Assembly: GCF_001468265.1 (NCBI RefSeq)
Contig: NZ_LNRZ01000002.1
Coordinates: 372,001-436,000 of the forward strand
Length of the DNA stretch: 64,000 nt
Source of the DNA: Sphingopyxis sp. H050
GTDB taxonomy: Bacteria; Pseudomonadota; Alphaproteobacteria; Sphingomonadales; Sphingomonadaceae
Reading direction: 5' to 3'
A model generated the notes under the pieces. That model made no database searches. It was not told the origin of the DNA and was given only the letters and a program-made list of their open reading frames with translations. Each line of letters begins with the position of its first letter. Position 1 is the stretch's first letter. This document shows, in pieces, positions 43,650 to 52,728 of this stretch. The translations under genes and the position numbers were made by a program.

Positions 43650-44333
43650 ATGTCATGGACCGACGAGCGCATCGAAAGCCTGCGCAACATGTGGGAAAAG
43701 GGCCTGACCGCCAGTCAGATCGCTGACGAGCTCGGCGGGGTCAGCCGCAACGCCGTGATCGGCAAGGCGCACCGCCTAGGCCTGAAATCGCGTCCCTCGC
43801 CCGTCAAGGCGACCGAGAAAGTGGCGAAGCCCGCCAAGGCGCCCGCTGCGCCGAAACCGGTGACGCCGGCCCCTGCGCCGCGCGCCGCCACGCCCATCCA
43901 GCCGCGCCCGGCTCCGGCCGCGCCGAAGCCGGACCAGCGGCCCGCAGCCAACGCTCCGGACGAAGACGGCGTGCAGGCCGCTCCGAAGCCCGACGCGCCG
44001 CGCATCGTTTCGATCGGCCCCGGCGGCTTCATCCGTCAGGGGCCCGGCGACCAGCAGGCGCCGATTCCGCCCGCGCCGCCGCGCCGCCTGGTGCCCGCGA
44101 AGCCGAGCCCCGAGATTGCCGACAAGACTAGCCTGCTCGATCTCAACGACCGCATCTGCCGCTGGCCGATGGGGCATCCGGGCGAGCCGGATTTCCATTT
44201 CTGCGGCGAGCAGGTGAACCCCGGATTCCCCTATTGCGTTGAGCATTGCGGCCGTGCCTATCAGGCGCAGCTGCCCCGCGGCACGCGCCGGCCGCCCCCG
44301 CCCCCGCCGTTCGGTGGTCCCCGGGTTCGTTAA
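43650..44333 (+). CDS. gcrA: Cell-cycle regulator GcrA
   Basis: 227-residue GcrA, the alphaproteobacterial regulator that binds sigma-70 holoenzyme and acts at promoters methylated by CcrM. The N-terminal helix-turn-helix domain (MSWTDERIESLRNMWEKGLT, GVSRNAVIGKAHRLGL) is followed by a long Ala/Pro/Lys linker (about 50-165) and the sigma-interacting C-terminal domain with CRWPMGHPGEPDFHFCGEQV and PYCVEHCGRAY. The linker is longer than in Caulobacter. No GANTC site is seen in the 110-nt upstream gap. Confidence 0.96.
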   Translation: MSWTDERIESLRNMWEKGLTASQIADELGGVSRNAVIGKAHRLGLKSRPSPVKATEKVAKPAKAPAAPKPVTPAPAPRAATPIQPRPAPAAPKPDQRPAANAPDEDGVQAAPKPDAPRIVSIGPGGFIRQGPGDQQAPIPPAPPRRLVPAKPSPEIADKTSLLDLNDRICRWPMGHPGEPDFHFCGEQVNPGFPYCVEHCGRAYQAQLPRGTRRPPPPPPFGGPRVR

Positions 44334-44343
44334 GACGCGCGCG

Positions 44344-44739
44344 TTGAGGGCTTTCGCGCAGGACTTCCCCTTTGCCCAAGCGCTCGGCCTGCAGATGGTC
44401 GAGCGCGGCGACGGCCGCTGCGTGATGGCGATCGATATCGAAAGGGCGCAACATTTCAGCCCGCAAGGCGCCGCGCATGGCGGCGTCGCCTACTCGCTGG
44501 CGGATTCGGCGATGGGCGGCGCGCTTACCAGCCTGCTGCCCGAGGATCTTTGGTGCGCGACGCTCGAGATCAAGTTCAATTACCACGCGCGCGTGGTTGA
44601 GGGGCGGCTGACCTGCGAGGCGACCGTCGTGCATCGGGGCAAGCGGATCGCCAATATCGACGCGCGTCTCTATCAGCACGATCGTCTGGTCAGCAGTGCG
44701 AACGGCAATTTCGCTATCTTCCCTGCCCCCGCTGCATAG
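44344..44739 (+). CDS. PaaI-type hotdog thioesterase
   Basis: 131-residue hotdog-fold thioesterase of the PaaI/YbgC-type superfamily, hydrolysing an unknown acyl-CoA. The catalytic block is HFSPQGAAHGGVAYSLADSAMGGALTS; the core continues with TLEIKFNYHARVVEGRL and ATVVHRGKRIANIDARLY. No good ATG exists; TTG 44344 (10 nt after the gcrA stop) or GTG 44314 (overlapping gcrA) are the likely starts. It shares a bidirectional terminator with the facing beta-barrel gene. Confidence 0.88.
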   Translation: MRAFAQDFPFAQALGLQMVERGDGRCVMAIDIERAQHFSPQGAAHGGVAYSLADSAMGGALTSLLPEDLWCATLEIKFNYHARVVEGRLTCEATVVHRGKRIANIDARLYQHDRLVSSANGNFAIFPAPAA

Positions 44740-44745
44740 GCGAAA

Positions 44746-44771
44746 GGCGCCGGGTCTTGCGACCCGACGCC
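44746..44771. terminator. Hairpin terminator between thioesterase and barrel gene
   Basis: GGCGCCGGGTC (44746-44756), loop TTGC, GACCCGACGCC (44761-44771): an 11-bp stem with one mismatch, followed by CTCCTTTTCG on the plus strand and GCCTTTCGCC on the minus strand. It lies between two convergent genes and can serve both. Confidence 0.65.
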
Positions 44772-44794
44772 CTCCTTTTCGCTCCCGAGAGAGG

Positions 44795-45628
44795 TCAGAA
44801 GCGAAAGCTGACCGTTCCGCGGATGCTGTGCGTGCGAAAGTTCGGATCGCTGCGCTTGATGTCCGTTCCCCCGCCGTTGAGCAGGAACGGATTGGTCGGC
44901 GCCGCCGTGCCGGGGCCGACGTTGACCGTGTAGTCATTGTCCTTGACGTCGGTGTAGAGATATTCGAGCCCGATCCCGATGTTGTTCGTCACCATCAGTT
45001 CGGCGCCGCCGCCGGCAGCATAGCCCCAAGCGTTTGTACGGCCGTTGTCGGCGAAGCTGTTTGCGGTGTTGGTCGTCGTGAACCGGTTGTCCAGCTTTGC
45101 ATAGGCGCCGCCGCCGGTCACATAGAAGAGCGCGCCGCCGCCGGGCGTGTAACCGAGGCGCAGACGGGCACTAGCTTGGTAATCGGCCTCGCGGCTCATC
45201 GTGTAGCTGGCCGGCGTGGTTGAAAAACCGCTGACGCTGTCGCGGGCTTCGCTACGGCCACCCTCGATGAGGGCGCCGACGACAAAATTGCCCATCCGCT
45301 TGTCAAAACCGAGGCGGCCGAAATATTCCGGACCATCCTTGTCGTTGCGGCAGCTAAGGTTGGCGGTGCTGGTTGCGGCGCCGTTACAAAAGCCGGGTGA
45401 GAAGGCGTTGGCGCCTGCCGCCGTATTGACGGTGTCGCCATAGGTGCCGTCGCGGTTGGTGTCGAAGAGCAAAGTCGATCCTCGGTCATTGCCTTGGATC
45501 GTACCGCCGGCGCCGATGCTGATGTACGGACCGTCGAAGTCGCCGGAGGTATCGCGATTATCCTGCGCGATGGCAGGCGCGGCCAGCAAGGAAGCCGCCG
45601 AAGCGGCGAGGAGAGCTGCGAATTTCAT
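44795..45628 (-). CDS. Small outer-membrane beta-barrel (OmpA/porin-like) protein
   Basis: 277 residues with a signal peptide (ALLAASAASLLAAPAIAQ), then alternating beta strands ending in the aromatic motif HSIRGTVSFRF of outer-membrane barrels. GYTPGGGALFYVTGGGAY and NNIGIGLEYLYTDVKDNDY are typical of 8-stranded Omp25/Opa-like proteins of alphaproteobacteria. A DTNRDGTYGD loop near residue 57 is calcium-loop-like, and two cysteines (CNG and SCRND) lie in an extracellular loop. GGAG precedes the ATG by 9 nt. Confidence 0.88.
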   Translation of the reverse strand: MKFAALLAASAASLLAAPAIAQDNRDTSGDFDGPYISIGAGGTIQGNDRGSTLLFDTNRDGTYGDTVNTAAGANAFSPGFCNGAATSTANLSCRNDKDGPEYFGRLGFDKRMGNFVVGALIEGGRSEARDSVSGFSTTPASYTMSREADYQASARLRLGYTPGGGALFYVTGGGAYAKLDNRFTTTNTANSFADNGRTNAWGYAAGGGAELMVTNNIGIGLEYLYTDVKDNDYTVNVGPGTAAPTNPFLLNGGGTDIKRSDPNFRTHSIRGTVSFRF

Positions 45629-45752
45629 TATGTTTCTCCACTTTTTGAATGACTTTACAGTCAACGCCGAAACACCCGGATTTCTTCCAGGTTCCTTCGC
45701 GTGGCTAAAACAGGACGAGTGGAGTGGGGCGCCGGACCCCAAAACCGCGCTT

Positions 45753-45782
45753 GCCAGCGGCCTTTCCGGCCCCGTATAGCCT
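45753..45782 (+). promoter_or_regulatory. Candidate promoter of parE
   Basis: TTGCCA (45753-45758), 18 nt, TATAGC (45777-45782). The -10 ends only 4 nt before the ATG at 45787, so transcription would start at or very near the start codon, giving a leaderless mRNA; no Shine-Dalgarno sequence is seen. Confidence 0.4.
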
Positions 45783-45786
45783 GATC

Positions 45787-47766
45787 ATGAGTCACGATTT
45801 GTTCGAGGGCAGCCAGCCCGCAGCCGACAGCTATAACGCCTCGCAGATCGAGGTGCTGGAGGGCCTCGAACCCGTCCGCCGTCGCCCAGGGATGTACATC
45901 GGCGGCACCGACGAACGCGCGCTGCACCATCTGGCGGCCGAAGTCATCGACAACAGCATGGACGAAGCGGTCGCCGGCCATGCGACGCGCATCGAAATCA
46001 CCCTCGACGTCGGCAATCGCTTGACCGTCGTCGACAATGGCCGCGGCATGCCGGTCGATCCGCACCCGAAATTCCCCGGAAAATCGGCGCTCGAAGTTAT
46101 CATGACGATGCTCCACTCGGGCGGCAAGTTCGAGGGCAAGGCCTATGCCACCTCCGGTGGCTTGCACGGTGTCGGCGTCAGCGTAGTCAACGCGCTGTCG
46201 ATTGAAACCGTTATCGAAGTTGCGCGCTCCAAGCAGCTGTATCGCCAAACTTTTTCTCAGGGCGCGCCGCAAGGCCCGCTCGAGGAGCTGGGTCCCACGC
46301 CGAACCGCCGTGGCACCAGCGTCTCCTTCATTCCCGACGCTGCGATCTTCGGGGAGCACGGGCGGTTCAAGCCGCAGCGCCTCTATCGCATGGCGCGATC
46401 CAAGGCCTATTTGTTTGCCGGCGTCGAGATCCGCTGGAAATGCGCGCCCGAACTGATCGGCGACGATACCCCCGCCGAAGCGGTGTTCCAGTTTCCCGGC
46501 GGCCTTGCCGATCACCTGAAGGAACAGATCGGCAGCCGAGAATGCGCGACCGCCGAGCCCTTCGTCGGACGACAGGATTTTCCGGGCGATCAGGGGCGGG
46601 CTGAATGGGCGATCGCCTGGCCGCTGTGGTCGGACGGCAACTATAGCTGGTATTGCAACACCATCCCCACCCCCGCGGGCGGCACGCACGAGGCCGGGCT
46701 GCGCTCGGCGCTCACCAAGGGTCTGCGCGCGTTCGGTGAACTGATCGGGCAGAAGAAGGCCGCGCAAATCACCGCCGAGGATGTGTTCAACTGCGGCGAG
46801 ATGATGTTGTCGGTGTTCATCCGCGATCCGCAGTTCCAGAGTCAGACCAAGGACCGGCTATCGAGCCCCGAAGCGACCCGCCTTACCGAAAATGCGGTGC
46901 GCGATCATTTCGACCATTTCCTGTCGGACAATATGGACCGCGGCCGCGCGCTGCTTGGCCTGATCCTCGAGCGCATGGACGAGCGCCTGAAGCGCAAGGC
47001 CGAGCGTGAGGTGAAGCGCAAAACCGCGACCAGCGGCCGCAAGCTGCGGCTACCAGGAAAGCTGACAGACTGCGCGAATGATGGCCCAGAAGGCACTGAA
47101 TTATTTATCGTTGAGGGCGACAGCGCCGGGGGCAGCGCCAAGCAGGCGCGCGACCGGAAGACGCAGGCGATCCTGCCGATCCGCGGTAAAATCCTGAATG
47201 TGGCGAGTGCCAGCGCCGACAAGATCCGCGCCAACCAGGAGATCGCCGATCTGGCGCTCGCGCTGGGGTGCGGAATGCGCAAGGATTGCGACGCCGACCG
47301 GCTGCGCTACGAAAAGATCGTCATCATGACCGACGCCGATGTTGACGGCGCTCACATTGCCACGCTTTTGATGACATTCTTCTTTCAGGAGATGCCCGAC
47401 ATCGTCCGCGAGGGTCATGTTTACCTGGCACAGCCTCCGCTTTACCGGCTAACCGCCGGCGCGACCTCGGCCTATGCCCGCGACGATGCGCATCGCGCCG
47501 AGCTCGAGGCAACGGTCTTCAAGAGCAAGCGTGTCGAGGTGGGCCGGTTCAAGGGGCTCGGTGAGATGAACCCGAACCAGCTCAAGGAAACGACCATGGA
47601 CCCGCAAACCCGCAGTTTGCTTCGGGTTACGCTGCCGCAGGAATATGAGGAGCGGCATCAGGTCAAGGATCTGGTCGACCGGCTGATGGGCAAGCACCCC
47701 GAGCATCGCTTCCAGTTCATCCAGGCGAATGCCGCGACGCTCGATGAAGCGGCGATCGACGCCTGA
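45787..47766 (+). CDS. parE: DNA topoisomerase IV subunit B
   Basis: ATPase subunit of topoisomerase IV (659 residues), which decatenates replicated chromosomes with ParC. GHKL motifs are EVIDNSMDEA, DNGRGMP and TSGGLHGVGVSVVNALS; the TOPRIM domain shows EGDSAGGSAKQARDRKTQAI in part and the metal DADVDGAHI; the C-terminus GEMNPNQLKETTMDP is typical. Length (about 650) and the absence of a GyrB insertion favour ParE over GyrB. Confidence 0.96.
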   Translation: MSHDLFEGSQPAADSYNASQIEVLEGLEPVRRRPGMYIGGTDERALHHLAAEVIDNSMDEAVAGHATRIEITLDVGNRLTVVDNGRGMPVDPHPKFPGKSALEVIMTMLHSGGKFEGKAYATSGGLHGVGVSVVNALSIETVIEVARSKQLYRQTFSQGAPQGPLEELGPTPNRRGTSVSFIPDAAIFGEHGRFKPQRLYRMARSKAYLFAGVEIRWKCAPELIGDDTPAEAVFQFPGGLADHLKEQIGSRECATAEPFVGRQDFPGDQGRAEWAIAWPLWSDGNYSWYCNTIPTPAGGTHEAGLRSALTKGLRAFGELIGQKKAAQITAEDVFNCGEMMLSVFIRDPQFQSQTKDRLSSPEATRLTENAVRDHFDHFLSDNMDRGRALLGLILERMDERLKRKAEREVKRKTATSGRKLRLPGKLTDCANDGPEGTELFIVEGDSAGGSAKQARDRKTQAILPIRGKILNVASASADKIRANQEIADLALALGCGMRKDCDADRLRYEKIVIMTDADVDGAHIATLLMTFFFQEMPDIVREGHVYLAQPPLYRLTAGATSAYARDDAHRAELEATVFKSKRVEVGRFKGLGEMNPNQLKETTMDPQTRSLLRVTLPQEYEERHQVKDLVDRLMGKHPEHRFQFIQANAATLDEAAIDA

Positions 47767-47776
47767 GGAGGCGGAG

Positions 47777-49090
47777 ATGCGTGGGACATGGCAGGCTGCA
47801 GTAGCGGCGGGATGGCTGGCCCTAGCGGCGCCCCTCGCCGTTTCAGCGCAGACCCCTGAAATCCCTGCGACCGCCACGAGCGCTTTCGACGAACGCGCCG
47901 CTCAATTGCCCGATGTTATCAATGGCAACATTGCTTTCACGGACTATTTTGCGCCCTCTTTTCAAACTGCGTTGCCCGAAGCCCAGTTCAAGGCGACGAG
48001 TGAGGGTCTGCTCGCGCGATATGGGCGGGCGCTGGCCGTCGCGAGGGCCTTATCGCCCAACGGCCAGTCGGGAACGCTCCAGCTTCGCTTCGAGAAAGGC
48101 GTCGCGACGGTGCTGCTCGATGCGGGAAAGGCCCCGGATACCCGCGTCACCGGATTGCGGTTCACGGGCTTCACGATGGCAGACGACAGCCTTGCGCAGG
48201 TTGCGGCCGAGTTGGCCGCCCTGCCCGGCCAGACAGGCTTTCTGGTCGCCGAAATCGACGAACGGGCCGTCAAGCCTATCGCCGGGGCCAATGCCGACCG
48301 CCAATTCGCGGTCGGCTCCACGTTCAAGCTCTATATTCTGGACGAGTTGGCGGCGCAGATCGCCGCGGGAAAGCGCCGCTGGGCCGATGTCGTGCCGCTC
48401 TCGCACCTCAGCTTTTCGTCGGTGGCCACCGCGAACTGGCCGAAGGACACACCCGTCACGCTGCAAACCCTCGCAAACTGGATGATTTCGGTCAGCGACA
48501 ATGGCGCGGCCGATACACTGCTTCACCTGCTTGGTCGCGACGCGATCGAAGCGCGGATGCGCGCCGCGGGGCACGCCGATCCGTCGCGCAACATCCCCTT
48601 CCTCTCAACCGTCGAGGCATTCGCCCTCAAGGGCAATAATTTCGCCGATTTGCGCGAGGCTTTCATCAAGGGTGACGATCGCGACCAGCGCAGGCTGATC
48701 GACCGGAACCGCGAACGGCTGATTCTGGCCAATGTTGACGGCGTCAGCTTTGTGCAGGGACCGCGGTTTGTGGACGATCTGGAGTGGTTTTCGTCGCCGA
48801 ACGACATCGCCCGCCTGATGATCGACCTTCGCGCGCGCGGATCGGAACCGATGATGACCGCGCTTGCAATCAACAATGGCGTGGGGCCGGTCGCCGCCGA
48901 ACCGTGGCGCTATCTTGGTTATAAAGGCGGCTCGGAAAATGGCGTCATCTCGATGAGCCTGCTCGGACAGCGCAAATCGGACAGCAAATGGATGGTCGTG
49001 ACCGCGAGCTGGAACAACCCGGCGGCCAATGTTGACAGCAATCACTTTGCTTCGTTGGTGACGCGACTGCTCGATCTGGCGGCCAAATAG
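47777..49090 (+). CDS. Secreted class-A-like beta-lactamase-fold serine hydrolase
   Basis: 437 residues, signal peptide ending near AVSAQ. An N-terminal domain of about 110 residues (FTDYFAPSFQTALPEAQFKA) precedes a beta-lactamase-like domain with S181-T-F-K184, S240-D-N242 and K383-G-G. The spacing SxxK to SDN (59) matches class A enzymes (60), but SDN to KGG is about 143 against the usual 104, so there is an insertion. True beta-lactamase activity is uncertain; peptidase or esterase roles are possible. AGGAGG is 5 nt before ATG 47777, and the gene follows parE by 10 nt. Confidence 0.85.
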   Translation: MRGTWQAAVAAGWLALAAPLAVSAQTPEIPATATSAFDERAAQLPDVINGNIAFTDYFAPSFQTALPEAQFKATSEGLLARYGRALAVARALSPNGQSGTLQLRFEKGVATVLLDAGKAPDTRVTGLRFTGFTMADDSLAQVAAELAALPGQTGFLVAEIDERAVKPIAGANADRQFAVGSTFKLYILDELAAQIAAGKRRWADVVPLSHLSFSSVATANWPKDTPVTLQTLANWMISVSDNGAADTLLHLLGRDAIEARMRAAGHADPSRNIPFLSTVEAFALKGNNFADLREAFIKGDDRDQRRLIDRNRERLILANVDGVSFVQGPRFVDDLEWFSSPNDIARLMIDLRARGSEPMMTALAINNGVGPVAAEPWRYLGYKGGSENGVISMSLLGQRKSDSKWMVVTASWNNPAANVDSNHFASLVTRLLDLAAK

Positions 49091-49094
49091 GCGA

Positions 49095-49886
49095 TCAGGC
49101 CGTCAGCGCCGCGACGAGCGCCTTCACCTTCGCCTGCCGCCACTGCGGCGTGGGCGCAACGAGCCAATAGCCGCGCTTCACGGCGAAGGCTTCACGCACC
49201 AGCCGCACGCGGCCTGAGGCGATATCGGCCTCGGCGAGCATCGCGGGGACATTCGCCTGTCCCAGTCCGTTCGCGGCCGCATCGATGGCCAGACCGGCAT
49301 CGCCGAGCCGCAATGCCGGCTCGCCCTCATCGACCGGGCAGCCGGGCCAGGCAATGAGCGTATCGCTCTCGCTCCCCGGCCCCGCGACGGTGACCATCGT
49401 CGCCTCGGCCAGCGGCACGCCCTCATGCTCCCCTGCCCCGTCGGTCCAGAAAATCGCCAGGTCCAGATTCGCCTCGGTAAAATCGATGCCGCCGTCAGCC
49501 GATACCAGTGTGAAACGCACGTCGGGCGCCTGCTGGCTGTAACGCGCGAGCCGCGGAGCGAGCCATTTGGCGGTCAGATCGCGCGGCGCGGCGATGGTCA
49601 GCGACTGCGACGACTGCCCCGCCTGCATCGCCCGCACCGACTCCTCGAACTGCAGGAAACCCTGGCGCAGCGCATCGAGGCCGGCATTGGCCTCTCCGGT
49701 CAACTCCAGCCCCTTCGGCGTGCGGCGGAAGAGAACGACGCCGAGCATATCCTCGAGCGCGCGAATCTGTTGCCCGACCGCCGCAGGCGTGACCGCGAGT
49801 TCGTCGGCGGCGCGCGTAAAGCTCAGATGCCGGGCAGCGGCATCGAAGACGCGAAGCGCGTTGAGGGGCAGGTGCGTGCGCTTCAT
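49095..49886 (-). CDS. LysR-type regulator, GcvA-like
   Basis: 263-residue LysR family regulator. The winged helix-turn-helix is LPLNALRVFDAAARHLSFTR with AVTPAAVGQQIRALEDMLG; LNALRAFEAAARHLSF-type starts are the GcvA/AmpR branch. The C-terminal ligand domain (LTIAAPRDLTAKWLAPRLAR) is somewhat short. It is coupled to apaG by ATGA at the end of a leuB-metZ-apaG-lysR run, but faces the beta-lactamase-like gene tail to tail, 4 nt apart. Its target cannot be told from sequence. Confidence 0.92.
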   Translation of the reverse strand: MKRTHLPLNALRVFDAAARHLSFTRAADELAVTPAAVGQQIRALEDMLGVVLFRRTPKGLELTGEANAGLDALRQGFLQFEESVRAMQAGQSSQSLTIAAPRDLTAKWLAPRLARYSQQAPDVRFTLVSADGGIDFTEANLDLAIFWTDGAGEHEGVPLAEATMVTVAGPGSESDTLIAWPGCPVDEGEPALRLGDAGLAIDAAANGLGQANVPAMLAEADIASGRVRLVREAFAVKRGYWLVAPTPQWRQAKVKALVAALTA

Positions 49887-50293
49887 GACGCGGTCGCAGG
49901 CGCCACGAGCGGGAAATGCGGGATGGCGACGAGGATCTGCGATCCGTCGCCGAGCTCCATCGTATAGCTACCGACCATCGACCCCTCGGGGGTCGGCAGC
50001 GGGCAACCCGAAACATAGTCGAAAGCGCCGCCCGGCGGGATCAGCGGTTGTTCACCGACGACACCTTCGCCCTCGACCTCGCTCACCTGTCCGCGGCCGT
50101 CGCTGATCCGCCAATGACGGGTCAGCAGTTGCGCGGTGGCCTCGCCGTGATTTTCGACGCGGACATGATAGGCCCAGAACCAGCGGCCGAGCGCCGGATG
50201 CGACTGTTCGGGCAGGTAGCTGACCGACACCCGCACGGTGATCGCCCCCGTGGTGGCCGAAAAAGGAAAGAAGGAGTCGATCATCACGCCCAT
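49883..50293 (-). CDS. apaG: ApaG protein
   Basis: 136-residue ApaG/DUF525 fibronectin-III-like beta-sandwich, annotated as a Co/Mg efflux-related protein though the biochemical role is unclear. The family core (ITVRVSVSYLPEQSHPALGR, WFWAYHVRVENHGEATAQLL, GVVGEQPLIPPGGAFDYVSG) is well kept. It sits 8 nt after metZ and overlaps the lysR gene by ATGA. Confidence 0.95.
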   Translation of the reverse strand: MGVMIDSFFPFSATTGAITVRVSVSYLPEQSHPALGRWFWAYHVRVENHGEATAQLLTRHWRISDGRGQVSEVEGEGVVGEQPLIPPGGAFDYVSGCPLPTPEGSMVGSYTMELGDGSQILVAIPHFPLVAPATAS

Positions 50294-50301
50294 AGCGTCG
50301 C

Positions 50302-51507
50302 CTAAAGCCCGACCTTGGTCAATGCCTGGTCCAGATCGGCGATCACGTCGCGCGGATCTTCCAGCCCGATGTTGATGCGCAGCATCCCCTCGACCACGCC
50401 CATATCGGCACGGGCTTCGGCGCTAACGCCATAGTGGGTGGTCGATGCGGGATGGCAGCACAGGCTGACCGCATCGCCGATATTGTTGCTGATATCGACG
50501 AGTTCGAGCGCGTTGAGCATTGCCATCGCCTGCGCGCGGTCTTCGAGAATGAAGGAGAAGATCGGGCCGCACGCCTCCATCTGGCTCATCGCCAGATTAT
50601 GCTGCGGATGGCTCGAAAGGCCGGGGTGCAGGATTTTCGGCACCCGGCTTTCGACGAATTTCCCGACGGCGAGCGCATTTTCCGACTGGCGTCGCGCGCG
50701 CAGGTCGAGCGTCTCGAGACCCTTCAGCACCACCCACGCATTGAACGGCGACAGGTTCGGCCCGGTGTTGCGCTGGAACGGCAACAGCACGTCGTCGATA
50801 AACGTCGCAGTCCCGCAGACAGCTCCAGCCAGTACGCGGCCCTGGCCGTCCATCAGCTTTGTCGCCGAATACGCCACCACGTCGGCCCCGAAATCGAGCG
50901 GCCGTTGAAGCGCGCTGGTCGCGAAAGCATTGTCGACGACCGTCGTGATGCCATGCGCCCTAGCAAGCTCGCACACGAATTTCAGGTCGACGATGTCCAT
51001 CGTCGGGTTCGCAGGCGTTTCGAAGAAGAAGACTTTGGTGTTTGACTTGATTGCCTTTTCCCAGGCATCATTGTCGCGGCCGTCGACGACAGTGGTCTCG
51101 ATAGCGAAGCGCGGACATAGGCTGTCGATCAGCCAGCGGCACGAGCCGAACGCCGCCTTGGCCGCGACGATATGGTCGCCCGCCGACAGCTGACACAGCA
51201 AAGCGGTGGTCATCGCCGCCATGCCGGTCGCCTGCGCGCGGCACGCCTCGGCGCCCTCCATCAGCGCGATGCGCTCCTCGAGCATCGCGACAGTTGGATT
51301 CTGCAAGCGCGAATAGGTCATGCCGGGAGCCTCCCCGGCAAAGCGCGCCGCAACTTCCTCGGCGCTGTCGTAGGTGTAGCCCGAGGTGAGGAACAGCGCC
51401 TCCGACGTCTCGCCATGCTCGCTGCGCCAAGTGCCGCCGCGCACCGCCTGGGTCGCGGGATGCCAGTTCTTCGTCTTGCTGCGATCGAAACCGGTGGTCT
51501 TCTTCAT
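50302..51507 (-). CDS. metZ: O-succinylhomoserine sulfhydrylase
   Basis: PLP enzyme (401 residues) making homocysteine from O-succinylhomoserine and sulfide. The PLP lysine is K217 in VAYSATKLMDGQGR; YSRLQNPTV, ACRAQATGMAAMTTALL and ETPANPTMDIVDL are MetZ-like. MetZ is preferred over MetB or MetY by the Q-G-R and TNWHPATQAVRGG-like N-terminus (NWHPATQAVRGGT). leuB lies 4 nt upstream, linking methionine and leucine synthesis genes. No SAM-II-type leader is possible in that gap. Confidence 0.93.
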   Translation of the reverse strand: MKKTTGFDRSKTKNWHPATQAVRGGTWRSEHGETSEALFLTSGYTYDSAEEVAARFAGEAPGMTYSRLQNPTVAMLEERIALMEGAEACRAQATGMAAMTTALLCQLSAGDHIVAAKAAFGSCRWLIDSLCPRFAIETTVVDGRDNDAWEKAIKSNTKVFFFETPANPTMDIVDLKFVCELARAHGITTVVDNAFATSALQRPLDFGADVVAYSATKLMDGQGRVLAGAVCGTATFIDDVLLPFQRNTGPNLSPFNAWVVLKGLETLDLRARRQSENALAVGKFVESRVPKILHPGLSSHPQHNLAMSQMEACGPIFSFILEDRAQAMAMLNALELVDISNNIGDAVSLCCHPASTTHYGVSAEARADMGVVEGMLRINIGLEDPRDVIADLDQALTKVGL

Positions 51508-51511
51508 CGCC

Positions 51512-52558
51512 TTATCCGTTCAAAGCCGCCACGACCGCGTCACCCAGGGCCGTCGTGCTCATGTTTCCGCCAAGATCGGCGCCGCGGCAACCGTCGGCGA
51601 GTATTTTCGCCACCGCGGCCTCGATCCGCGCCGCGCTCGTCTCGTCGCCGCCCGAATGGCGGAGCAGCATGGCGAGCGACAGGATCATCGCCAGCGGGTT
51701 GGCGACGCCCCTGCCGGCGATGTCGGGCGCGCTGCCATGGATCGGCTCATACAGCCCCTGCATGCCTTCGCTCAAGGATGCCGATGCGAGCAATCCGATC
51801 GACCCAACGCACATCGATGCCTGGTCGGACAGGATGTCCCCGAACAGATTTCCCGTCACGACGACGTCGAACTGGCCCGGATTGCGCACCAGCTGCATCG
51901 CGGCATTGTCCACATACATGTGGTTGAGCGCGACGTCGGGATAATCCTTCGCAACTTCGATCACCACATCGCGCCAGAGCTGCGAGGTTTCGAGCACATT
52001 CGCCTTGTCGACCGAACACAGCCGCTTCTGACGGCCCTGCGCCGCCTTGAACGCGACATGGGCGATACGGCGCACTTCGCTCTCGCTGTACGACATGACG
52101 TCATAGCCTTCGCGTTCGCCGCTGGCGGTCGTGCGCGTGCCCTTCTCGCCGAAATAGACGTCACCGTTGAGCTCACGGACGATCAGCAGGTCGATCGCCG
52201 AGGCGACTTCGGGCCGGAGCGCCGAGCTGTCTTCGAGACCCGCGAACAGCTTGGCGGGGCGGAGATTGGCGAACAGCCCGAGTTCCGACCGCAAGCCGAG
52301 GATTGCCTGTTCGGGGCGAAGATGGCGTTCGACAGCATCGAAGCGCGGGTCCCCGACCGCGCCAAAGAGGATGGCGTCGGCTGCCTTCGCCTTGGCGAGC
52401 GTTTCGGGAGGCAGCGGATGGCCCGTGGTCTCATAGGCGACCCCGCCGACCAGCGCGCGGTCAAGCGTCACCGGCAGTGCGAGCGCCGCGAGGACCTTTT
52501 CGGCCTCCGCCATGATCTCCGGACCGATACCGTCGCCGGCCAACAGCAGGATTTTCAA
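51512..52558 (-). CDS. leuB: 3-isopropylmalate dehydrogenase
   Basis: NAD-dependent decarboxylating dehydrogenase (348 residues), third step of leucine synthesis. N-terminus [20 protein letters not shown], the substrate loop [22 protein letters not shown], the catalytic Tyr/Lys region ([24 protein letters not shown]), and the metal-binding [14 protein letters not shown] and [15 protein letters not shown]. First gene of the leuB-metZ-apaG run; 170 nt upstream holds a palindromic repeat. Confidence 0.97.
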   Translation of the reverse strand: MKILLLAGDGIGPEIMAEAEKVLAALALPVTLDRALVGGVAYETTGHPLPPETLAKAKAADAILFGAVGDPRFDAVERHLRPEQAILGLRSELGLFANLRPAKLFAGLEDSSALRPEVASAIDLLIVRELNGDVYFGEKGTRTTASGEREGYDVMSYSESEVRRIAHVAFKAAQGRQKRLCSVDKANVLETSQLWRDVVIEVAKDYPDVALNHMYVDNAAMQLVRNPGQFDVVVTGNLFGDILSDQASMCVGSIGLLASASLSEGMQGLYEPIHGSAPDIAGRGVANPLAMILSLAMLLRHSGGDETSAARIEAAVAKILADGCRGADLGGNMSTTALGDAVVAALNG

Positions 52559-52586
52559 CGCCTATGCCTTTCCCGTCTAAAAAGCA

Positions 52587-52675
52587 CCGTTCGCCCTGAA
52601 CTTGTCGAAGGGCCGCTCTTTTCTTCTGGCGCCGTCGAGGGGAGGACGGTGCTTCGACAAGCTCAGCACAAACGG
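52587..52675. repeat. Palindromic repeat, family B (TTGTCGAAG core)
   Basis: Two opposed 29-nt arms, 52587-52615 and 52647-52675, share the core CTTGTCGAAG (CCTGAACTTGTCGAAGGG and its near complement GCTTCGACAAGCTCAGCA). It fills much of the 170-nt gap between leuB and recO. Unlike family A in sequence; the core matches a repeat I know to be frequent in sphingomonad genomes. Confidence 0.8.
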
Positions 52676-52728
52676 AATGGGGCGGATGGCCTTGGTTTGA
52701 TGCTGCCGCTCTAGACAGCGGCCGCGCG

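Noticed and set aside
51508-51511. SAM-II riboswitch in front of metZ
   Set aside because: leuB ends 4 nt before metZ, so there is no room for a leader.
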